This document shows positions 56,180-64,000 of a stretch of DNA of 64,000 nucleotides, piece after piece. Made by a program: the position numbers and the translations under genes. The notes beneath the pieces are model-generated. The model was not told where the DNA came from. It saw only the letters and a program-made list of their open reading frames with translations, and did not search any database. The DNA is taken from NCBI GenBank assembly GCA_039881145.1, contig JAYKKI010000095.1, forward strand, positions 6,996,501 through 7,060,500. Direction: 5' to 3'. Position 1 is the first letter of the stretch, and each line of letters starts with the position of its first letter. This DNA is from Druceiella hillmani (Eukaryota; Arthropoda; Insecta; Lepidoptera; Hepialidae).

Positions 56180-56772
56180 AATAAAAATAGATGACCAAAT
56201 CGAATCTACACCATACGATGATACAAACTTGGAAGTAGATACCAAGCCCATTGCTCACAATGATCCTAGAGCTAATTTAGAATATGATCCAGTCTTAAAG
56301 AAAGCTGGTGCAAATGTAGATATTGTACATAAGGCTTACGAAAACAACAACTGTAATCCCAACTCTGGTATCAACGCTTGACATACAATTAGAATTAGGA
56401 GACATACATTGGAATTAATTGGAACCACGGAAGCAAGTATCGTGTTTAATAGATGGTCAATTGATACACTATTCTTTGTCGCAAATAATATGTTTGCCTA
56501 ACTAGAGAGTAGCGTAATTACATTAGCTATCACACGTCAATCTATTTCTTTTTGTAAACAAAAGCGTTTGCGATTATTTAATTATTTTAATCATTATGGA
56601 CATTTTGTACAGATGAATCTACAACGCAAACATAATTAGTTATTTAGACAGCTTTTAATTTAGTGAAACTTTAAAAACGTTACTAAACTAATTGTAAGTT
56701 CAGAGGTTAAAATACACTATACACTGATATAATCTATAAACATTACAAAATAAAGTTTTTGTGAAACTTTCT
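56180..56772 (+). CDS. last coding exon and 3' UTR of an unidentified gene
   Basis: A pyrimidine-rich acceptor TTCTGCCGACTTTCAG ends at 56179. The exon begins with one base completing a codon, then reads 66 codons (IKIDDQIESTPYDDTNLEVD at the start, KAYENNNCNPNSGINA at the end) to TGA 56379-56381. There is no Met, so start-based ORF finders miss it. The peptide is hydrophilic and rich in Asp, Asn, Glu and Lys, with a composition far from that of AT-driven chance frames. It resembles a cytoplasmic C-terminal tail. A 3' UTR of about 390 bases ends with AATAAA (56749-56754) followed by a GTTTTTGTG stretch. Upstream exons were not found in the window. Family unknown. Confidence 0.65.
56749..56772 (+). 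terminator. poly(A) signal for the exon at 56180
   Basis: AATAAA at 56749-56754 with a GT-rich element (GTTTTTGTG) directly after it, in the position expected for 3' end formation. Confidence 0.5.
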
Positions 56773-56774
56773 AA

Positions 56775-57295
56775 TTTTAAATTACTTTTCTAGTGATTGC
56801 AATGAAGTACCGTCTATATGTTACCTCAGATCCTACAGAAACCATCAGTTAAAATCTCACGGAAATCCCTTTGGTGGTTATGGCATGATGCGCGATCAAA
56901 TAAAAATACTAACAAACAAATAGCAAAACTTCCAGAAATAAGACTTCTCTTTCGAATCAAACTCATCAATCACTTTCTTCTTCTATTATGATTCAATCAC
57001 TTTCTTCTTCTATTCGATTCTCCTAGCCACACTAGGTTTTCACTCTGTATAACTCATGGACCATATTTTTCAATATTATACGTTGTTTTGCGTACGGGAC
57101 AACTTATTGCGTTAAGCAAAGTAAAATATCCCTACAATAATGTTGCATTTAAAATTGCAATGTATAAAAATTATCCAGTTTTTAGAGTTCGGTACCTTAA
57201 AAGAATATATAAATATTACTCACGTAGAAGCTAGTCCGTCCTTCTATTAATCTACCACAATCCTCTGTCAAAGAAACCTTTTCCCATAGATTCTT
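56775..57295. other. non-coding stretch with inverted repeat-family end
   Basis: AGAGTTCGGTACCTTAAAAG (57183-57202) followed by GTCCGTCCTTCT is an inverted end of the GGAACCCTAA-type family. TCAATCACTTTCTTCTTCTAT occurs twice (56967 and 56994 areas). Confidence 0.4.
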
Positions 57296-57299
57296 AAAA

Positions 57300-57915
57300 T
57301 TGCGCATAGTAATAAAACATAGTTAACTCTTAACAATATTCGTGAAAACCCGCATATATTTAAATAGTTAACTCCTGATAATATTTGTAAAAACCTGCAT
57401 ATATCTCAGTAAATAAGTTTTAATATTATTATTAAAAATCCGCATATATTTCAGTAAATAACTCTTAATGTTATTCATAAAACCCACACATATATCAATA
57501 GTTAACTCATAATAATATTCTTAAAAACCCGCATATATTTCAATAGTTAACTCCTTATAATATTTGTAAAAACCTGCATATATCTCAGTAAATAAGTTTT
57601 AATATTATTATTAAAAATCCGCATATATTTCAGTAAATAACTCTTAATATTATTCATAAAACCATATATCAATAGTTAACTCATAATAATATTCTTAAAA
57701 ACCCGCATATATTTCAATAGTTAACTCCTGATAATATTTGTAAAAACCTGCATATATCTCAGTAAATAAGTTTTAATATTATTATTAAAAATCCGCATAT
57801 ATTTCAGTAAATAACTCTTAATATTATTCATAAAACCATATATCAATAGTTAACTCATAATAATATTCTTAAAAACCCGCATATATTTCAATAGTTAACT
57901 TATAATAATATTATA
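57300..57915 (+). repeat. higher-order tandem repeat, four monomers per about 174-bp unit
   Basis: The basic monomer of 41-45 bases has the form CGCATATATTTCA(A/G)TA then (G/A)TTAACTC and ATAATATT and TAAAAACC. Four monomer types follow in fixed order, and the set repeats about three times (AGTTAACTCC starts at 57367, 57545 and 57719). Monomers within a set differ more than the same monomer between sets, which defines higher-order structure. The set shortened from about 178 to 174 through loss of CACA in one monomer. Confidence 0.88.
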
Positions 57916-58085
57916 TACTTTTATTATGTCGCCCTAAATCATTTTTTTTTTGTAAATATCGTCAATATACAGATATGTCACTTCTATAATTTTATTAAAT
58001 GTATGTATCTATATTTATGTTTTAGAATAATATGCACATAAACATAATGACTATTTCTATATAACGTGCTTTCTATAGATTTCAG

Positions 58086-58183
58086 ACGACAAGCTATTGT
58101 TTCGTATCTATTGGACTTGGGCGTGAAATACAGTACGTGGGATACAAACACCAGGTCAAGAGCAATTTATAATACATCGCAAT
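58086..58183 (+). CDS. candidate internal exon, unrecognised
   Basis: A 98-base segment between CTTTCTATAGATTTCAG (acceptor, ending 58085) and a consensus GTAAGT donor (58184). One frame is open throughout (RQAIVSYLLDLGVKYSTWDT ...) and continues to 58266. Both splice signals are good, but a single exon with no partner and no family match remains weak evidence. Confidence 0.25.
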
Positions 58184-58278
58184 GTAAGTGTCATGTTCAC
58201 TCTGATCCCGCCTACGACAAATCACATCACTATCAGTTTGAGGCGCTCAATCTAATCTATAGATAACGATAAAACCCG

Positions 58279-58340
58279 CTGCATTCCCGAAATATAAGAT
58301 AACCGCATCAGCGGTTATCTTGAGTTTAGGGAATGCAACG
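58279..58340. ncRNA. pre-miRNA-like hairpin, candidate only
   Basis: TGCATTCCCGAAATATAAGA-TAACCGC pairs with GCGGTTATCTTGAGTTTAGG-GAATGCA around a 4-base ATCA loop. Two perfect stem blocks flank a small internal bulge. The size suits a miRNA precursor, though the loop is tight. A small foldback repeat is equally possible. I match it to no known miRNA. Confidence 0.25.
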
Positions 58341-58683
58341 GCAGTTACACTTTATACTGCCTACGACATGCTTTGTTGTAGCCAGATTATATGAGATTTA
58401 AAATGGACGACCATAATTTTTCCTTTAAAAAGTTATCATCATTATCAAGCTATTTTGTTAACATTCGCTCTCAAATATTATTTCAAAAAGTTTGATAAAT
58501 ATATCACCTCACAAAGGCTATAACCGCCAAGCTTTGTCATATGTCGTGCATGGTATTCATGTCAACTGCACAAATTTAAAGAAAAAATTAATCTATGCCT
58601 TAGATAATTATCTACCACCACAGCCTCCTTACTGTTTTCTCATACCTTTTTCCTAAAAGATATGGAAAATATTTTCCTATAAA

Positions 58684-58687
58684 TATA

Positions 58688-58742
<55 letters not shown>
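58684..58742. repeat. (TA)n microsatellite
   Basis: About 58 bases of TA. Confidence 0.95.
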
Positions 58743-58743
<1 letters not shown>

Positions 58744-58819
58744 CATTACATATTTTGAATGTATAATTTTCATTCAATTCGAATTGCCAATTGCAATCGA
58801 CCATGACCTCGAAATTGCT

Positions 58820-59192
58820 TGAAAGTTAATTTAGGATCACTATAAAATTATTTATGTACATTAGTAAATAAATAAATGGTACTGGCACAAAATAATTTTA
58901 CTTCCACGCGTAATAAATCGGGAATATGCTGGTATTTTGGCTAACTTGTTAATATTTTGTTTCAATTTTTCCTTTTTTGTAACAAATACCAACTGCAAGT
59001 AATATTACACAAGAAACTTCTCTTAATACGTGTGTACAGAAAGCAGATTTATGCAATCAATAAGAGCCCGGCATCATAACTATCTACCCATCATAAATCG
59101 TAGTAGAGAAAGAGTTTTAACATTAATAAACAAAGACTAGACCAAAGAGAAGAGTGGGTGATTGTGTCTTTAAGTCTATTTTTGTGGTCTAT
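58820..59192 (+). repeat. tandem duplication, copy A (373 bp)
   Basis: The unit runs from GAAAGTTAATTTAGGATCAC to TAAGTCTATTTTTGTGGTCTAT and is intact here. Copy B begins immediately afterwards. The unit contains ATAAATAAATGGTACTGGCA and CATAAATCGTAGTAGAGAAA. No coding frame of note. Confidence 0.93.
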
Positions 59193-59447
59193 GAAAGTTA
59201 ATTTAGGATCACTATAAATTTATTTATGTTCATTAGTAAATAAATAAATGGTACTGGCACAAAATAATTTTACTTCCACGCGTAGTAAATCGGGAATATG
59301 CTGGTATTTTGGCTAACTTGGTAATATTTTGTTTCAATTTTTCCTTTTTTGTAACAAATACCAACTGCAAGTAACATTACACAAGAAACTTCTCTTAATA
59401 CGTGTGTATAGAAAGCAAATTTATGCAATCAATAACAGCCCGGCATC

Positions 59448-60462
59448 CCATGGCCAAATCCACAGCTGATCTATAGTTTTATTGATCGTTCCCAAAAAAA
59501 GAAATTTCACTCCATTTTGGATAATTTACTTACGTGAATATATGGGATTCGTTGTACAACATTTTCGACACTATTAAAAAGAGATGCCATGCTAATCAGC
59601 ATTCACTATTTGCCTGTAAGAGCTTATATTCAGTTTTGTTTTTGTAATACAAAAGGATCTAAAAAAAAACATTTCGTTTCCCAATATCATTTGTTTCCAA
59701 TATATTTTATTGTTTCCGGTAATTTCTGTCGCTAATCAAAACATTTTTTTTTCATTCTGTGCAAATGAGTAGCAACATGGCTAGTGTAAATACTAGAAAA
59801 ATAGATGAAGATTATATTAAAAAAAACACGAAGATGAAAAAATAGATACAGTAATCCAAACATATTATAATTTAAAAGCAGATATAACCGAAAAAAACAG
59901 CTCTTGATCACGCCACGCAAGTTTGAACAGCCTTTTTGAATATTTTTTTATAGAAGCAAACTTCAAGAAAGTTAGAGTACAATGAAGTTGACTAGAAAAA
60001 GATAGCCAGCTCGCTAAAAGAGAATGTCAAACTTCGGTGCAAAACCACTGTTTTCTCTATGGAACATGGTGCAAATCTTTAATTGAACCGCATGTATTAG
60101 TGTTTTTTTACACGCTGGCAACCATCTGAACCTCTCAATGAAATTTCGCTTCATCTGAGAGCGAAGAACATTCCTCCATTCTTTCGAGGGAAATGAAAAC
60201 TGCTCTTCGATGTTGTAGAAGAAATTTTGGGACACGATCAGGTCTAAACTCTGTTCGTTCAGTGACAAAAATTTCTCAATTAAAACAATCAATTCCAAGC
60301 CACACCAACGGTAGTGAATCGATTTCCCAGCATATTGTTGATGATGCAAATCATACCGAAAAACAACCTGATAAGCAACAAACCCAAATATTAAGAAAAC
60401 CATTAAAATTACTAATATTCTAGGCAAAACGACAAATATGGGCATTACTAAAATTTGGTTGT
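59448..60462. mobile_element. 1015-bp insertion of unknown class
   Basis: The boundaries are set by comparison with intact copy A. The ends (CCATGGCCAAATCC left; inverse of right ACAACCAAATTTTAG) share only CCAAAT and do not form clear TIRs. There is no poly(A) tail on either side. It contains the 143-codon ORF described separately. Confidence 0.7.
60014..60445 (-). CDS. unrecognised 143-codon ORF within the insertion
   Basis: The - strand ORF starts with ATG (60443-60445), only 17 bases from the insertion edge. It begins MPIFVVLPRILVILMVFLIF, a hydrophobic segment (about residues 3-27) that would act as a signal anchor or signal peptide. It is followed by a mixed region with Cys 48, 123 and 137 or close by, and ends GFAPKFDILF. 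It is the longest uninterrupted frame in the window apart from the mariner transposase. No family is recognised. Chance cannot be excluded in this amount of AT-rich DNA. The + strand frame 60193-60423 overlaps it. Confidence 0.3.
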   Translation of the reverse strand: MPIFVVLPRILVILMVFLIFGFVAYQVVFRYDLHHQQYAGKSIHYRWCGLELIVLIEKFLSLNEQSLDLIVSQNFFYNIEEQFSFPSKEWRNVLRSQMKRNFIERFRWLPACKKTLIHAVQLKICTMFHRENSGFAPKFDILF

Positions 60463-60589
60463 CATTATAACTACCTACCCATCATAAATCGTAGTAGAGA
60501 AAGAGTTTTAACATTAATAAACAAAGACTAGACCAAAGAGAAGAGTGGGCGATTGTGTCTTTAAGTCTATTTTTGTGGTCTATTAATAT

Positions 60590-61295
60590 TTTTAAAAATG
60601 TGTTCGTCATTTGGTGAAATCAAAATAATTTCTTATCTTGTTTGTCACAAATACAATTGTCATAAGTATGCACACCCATTCCTATTATTTCCTTCCCCGG
60701 TAGGGTCAATTAACAGAGCGCAATGCACGCGCAGCACGCACGTCAAAGTCAAGTAGCATAGTTTTTAGACGTGTAATTAATGAATATTTTAGGGTATTTT
60801 TTAATAATGTTGTTTAAGGCAATAAATTATTATTGTGAACAATATGTGTTCTTTAAGTAACAAAATCACAAAAAACAAGAAATATTTTGATTCTACTGGG
60901 ATATATTTTGTTGACGTTTTAATGTAAAATGTAAACTAATTGAACCCTTTCAATTAAGGTACATCAGAATTCGGACCGACACTCACAATAAAACTGACGT
61001 TAACCTTTGTATAAAAATTTACGTTAGTATGGAAGTAGCAGGACTGTGGGAAAGCGGGTATCGTATGTAAATGCGTAATGACGGCCATACTTCATTTGTT
61101 AATAATGTGAAAACAAAGAAGTTATAGTTTATGATATAACATTTTTAAATAAAAATTTAATAGAAAAGTCAACAGAAAGTAATTAATAAGATCTAGTATC
61201 TAGGGGTTAAAAATTTACGAAGTTTGAATTGTATCTCGGATCAGTTTAACTTTTTACCCCTAAATCTAATCATCAGACATGTCTATCGTTAAGGC
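60590..61295. other. AT-rich non-coding stretch
   Basis: I see no gene. A GC-richer patch (GCAATGCACGCGCAGCACGC, 60720-60739) lies in it. Confidence 0.5.
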
Positions 61296-61302
61296 GCACA
61301 TA

Positions 61303-61375
61303 CTCACGCACGCACGCACGCACGCACGCAGGCACGAACGCACGCACACCCGCACGTGTGTGCTATGTACGCGCG
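61303..61375. repeat. (GCAC)n microsatellite
   Basis: CACGCACGCACGCACG-type repeat with later interruptions, followed by GTGTGTGCTATGTACGCGCG, which is partly complementary and could pair with it. Confidence 0.92.
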
Positions 61376-61379
61376 TGCG

Positions 61380-61845
61380 TTTGTCACGTATATAAAGACA
61401 AAAGTTAATAAGCCAAAGACAAACGTTATAAGTGTCACATTGTTCAGCACTGTTCGGGGGAATAATCCGCGAACAGCTGCGAAGACATCGCCACTGCGAA
61501 TGAGTTAAAGAGTGATATGTAATATTTGTTTTGTACTCAATAACTTCAACGACAATTCATTCCTTTACAACCAACGAATAGCGCCTTTCTTTGTGCGGCA
61601 TCTATTTCCGGACACCGTATTTATTTAAATTGAAAGTACTATACACTATGAAAGGAAATATTTCAATTATATAAAAATATAAAATCAATAAATAGTAATC
61701 TGCCTGAGTTATAAATGCAGCTTATAATAAACTTCGCAAAAATAGGCGATTTTCTTCAAAGATATAAATACGCCTTCAAGTAACATTTAAAAACCATATT
61801 AATATTTCAAAGGGCAAGTCACAAATAACCATCCGTGCAGCTAGC
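61380..61845. other. AT-rich non-coding stretch
   Basis: I see nothing I can support here. Confidence 0.5.
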
Positions 61846-61849
61846 GAGT

Positions 61850-61985
61850 TATTGACGCGGTAAATTTAGTTTGTCAGTATGCCGAGGGCCCGGCGTTGGC
61901 GCTAGATTATCGGAAAAAGAAAGGAGCGGAGCTGGCTTGGAAAACCAATCCTTCAAGGTCGCTGAGACTTGTCATCACCTTTATA
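61850..61985. other. GC-richer island
   Basis: GCCGAGGGCCCGGCGTTGGC and GAGCGGAGCTGGCTTGGAAA stand out from the background. No convincing frame is present. Candidate regulatory element. Confidence 0.3.
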
Positions 61986-62506
61986 GTAGAAGGTAATTAA
62001 TTAAAAAATATAATACAATTGTATACAAAACTTTTTAAGATCCTGGATAGATTCCGTTTAATGCTTTTAATATTATTCCTATTCTTAGCAACTATACTCG
62101 TGACCATTAGAGTTTAGAAAAGTATCCCTAATATTTTTTTGATACCTAAGCAATAACCATCTTCATGCTTGGAAACGCCTCCTCGCACGAGTCTCCGTAT
62201 CTTATTTATTAGCAAAAACTAGAAACATTAATTGTTATTTAGTGTTTAGATCTCATTAATAATAAATGCTTTAAACAACACAATACAATTGAATCAAAAC
62301 GCTAAAATTACAACTTTCACGCGAGCGCAGTCGTGAGGAAAGCTAACATTTAATATTTCCAAAAAAAACGTACATACCAATTCATTACAAATCTCATGTA
62401 TTTCAACACATACGCCGCTAAACTCCATCACCAAAGTAATTAAACAATTTCTTTTAGTTATTGATAATTTTGGGAAACATTATTTTATAATATCTAGGAT
62501 AAAACA

Positions 62507-62722
62507 ATGTGTTGCTTTCTAGCATTAAAATGTCATTATGTGGTAGCCAAGATCGATAACGCTGACGTGGTGCAAGCAGCGGAATACACGTTACAGCAGG
62601 TGCGCTTTTTCGCATCAGGATTACTGCGTGACTTTAGCTCCTTTTTCCTACAAAGCCGTGAATCGACAATGTACCTAACTACAGATTGTAAAAGAAATAA
62701 AATGTATGTTGATCATGGTTGA
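62507..62722 (+). CDS. small ORF, unrecognised
   Basis: A 71-codon frame from an ATG at 62507 includes IDNADVVQAAEYTLQQVRFF and a central stretch (62540-62690) that is GC-richer than its surroundings. No poly(A) signal, splice site or known domain is seen. A conserved non-coding element or chance ORF is at least as likely. Confidence 0.15.
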   Translation: MCCFLALKCHYVVAKIDNADVVQAAEYTLQQVRFFASGLLRDFSSFFLQSRESTMYLTTDCKRNKMYVDHG

Positions 62723-62729
62723 TTCAAAG

Positions 62730-63391
62730 TATCTGTTATCGTCATCATTCAAGCTTCGAAATAGTCTATTTCTAGAACCCGAAAAACGGAAAAACAGCTC
62801 TCAGGATTCTGTCAAATGTATTTGAATTATAACGATCATATAAGAAACATGTACGAGTAGGTCGTTTGAAATCGACTGAAGTCAGAACGTTTGGTTACAT
62901 GTTTGTCAATATCAGGCTGGTATTTTATCGACAGAAAATAATAAACGTCATTGAATGTAAGAGATTTTCTATAAATTAAACGTTTTATTATTTTTATGAA
63001 ATATGTTGATGCAACACTCCACGCCATATTTAAATATTATAAATAATTTTGCCTGATTACAATACGTACGCTACCATGACTTCATACCAAAAAATACCAG
63101 AGGTATAACCATTAATTTATCATCAGATGACACTGGCAGATATATAATATTGTTTTGCATGGTCACTATGAAGAAATATTTATGTTCTCTGAAATCAATT
63201 TGAATTTAGGATACAAAGTTTACTCATATGGGCAATTTTGAACATAATGTAAATAATATAATTCTGGAATAAACTTCCAATTAATCAATATAAATTTTCA
63301 GCAGCGGAAAACTTTGTTCATTTTTTTAGGGTCTGTTGGAAAAGCGGTCGATTGACTTCAATCTTTCACCTTTGTATTTCCTACATATTTC

Positions 63392-63432
<41 letters not shown>

Positions 63433-64000
63433 GATCAAAAGAATTTCATACGACAACGAAATCTACAAAAAAATGTCGATTTATATAACTAATCACTAAT
63501 TAATACTGATTGTAAGCGTTTTATATAACAATACTGGGCCAACAATTCTGCAATCATTTAAGTGCCAAATACATCTACTATACTACATCTTTAACACATT
63601 AACTATATAATTATATAAATATTTATTAAAATGAAATGTAAAATTATGGTCTTGCTCTGCTGGAATAGGAACCATAATCGGCTTTGCTCTGCTGGAATAG
63701 GAAACATAATTTCTATTAAGGTTGTTCATGGAAAATTGTTTAGAACTAATTTGGAAAATGGTTAAACTACTTTTTTTAATGCATGCATCTATAAGGAAAA
63801 GTAAGATGCTTTTATTATAAAACATTTGACAATTTTTATTCATGTGTACATTTACTAAACTCAGCATGTTTTAACGTATTTAGTCTAATTTTTAAAACCC
63901 AATCATTTCAAATATACATGTTTTCGCGGTATTCCATATCATATTCAGTAATAACAAAATATTTTCCGGAAACAACACGGAAATTTTCTTTTAATTTTCA
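62730..64000. other. AT-rich non-coding stretch
   Basis: It contains a (TA)n run (63396-63430) and a 31-bp tandem duplication, (T)TGCTCTGCTGGAATAGGAA(A/C), at about 63650-63712. No gene is seen. Confidence 0.5.

Larger units (their letters stand above)
59193..60583 (+). repeat. tandem duplication, copy B, split by an insertion
   Basis: Bases 59193-59447 and 60463-60583 match copy A with a handful of changes. The intervening 1015 bases (59448-60462) have no counterpart in copy A. CATC at 59444-59447 and CATT at 60463-60466 flank the insertion and may be a 4-bp target duplication. Confidence 0.93.

Noticed and set aside
60193..60423. 76-codon + strand ORF
   Set aside because: It overlaps the longer - strand ORF of the insertion; both cannot be favoured, and the longer one has a recognisable hydrophobic N-terminus.

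Overview
The window is AT-rich insect-type nuclear DNA, most likely lepidopteran. This rests on composition and repeat content: mariner, hAT-type and foldback elements, jockey-like and other non-LTR retrotransposon remnants, short repeat ends resembling the 3' ends of lepidopteran RTE/SINE elements, and many (TA)n tracts. I see no bacterial-style operon, no CRISPR array, no rRNA gene, no intact tRNA and no complete single-exon gene. It reads as intergenic or long-intron DNA of a large eukaryotic genome.

Host coding sequence is sparse. The best case is a last exon on the + strand at 56180-56381. It has a clean splice acceptor, a 66-codon frame, a stop, and a 3' UTR with AATAAA at 56749. It has no internal start codon. 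A second candidate last exon is at 26368-26559 (GC-rich, acceptor, stop, AATAAA at 26598). Weaker exon candidates are at 17600-17821, 33010-33219 (- strand) and 58086-58183. None could be assigned to a known family.

The rest is mobile and repetitive. Mariner-type remnants lie at 19757-20897 (TIRs, TA duplication, DD34D transposase with stops), 23406-24229 and 53924-54616 (both internally deleted), and 43429-43835 (N-terminal fragment). Non-LTR remnants lie at 9300-9900, 38105-39612, 46500-46862 and 51390-52290. MITE-like elements lie at 11022-11428 (8-bp target duplication), 25150-25407, 31113-31512 and 42697-43282 (perfect 65-bp TIRs). A foldback family recurs at 3681, 22471, 45267 and 51037.

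Tandem arrays are dense in the right half: about 183 bp (33905-35345), 42 bp x6 perfect (36540-36791), about 120 bp (47390), about 245 bp (48110), about 52 bp (49965), 155 bp (55030-56115) and a four-monomer higher-order repeat of about 174 bp (57300-57915). At 58820-60583 a 373-bp tandem duplication has its second copy split by a 1015-bp insertion. That insertion carries an unrecognised 143-codon ORF with a hydrophobic N-terminus.

Several GC-richer, repeat-free islands (600-1135, 4590-4815, 8640-8910, 12915-13030, 27418-27560, 30400-30930, 61850-61985) stand out from the background. They are candidates for conserved regulatory elements or unrecognised exons. I found no multi-gene system; the most notable items are the unannotated terminal exon, the foldback family, the ORF-bearing insertion and the amplified retroelement tail.
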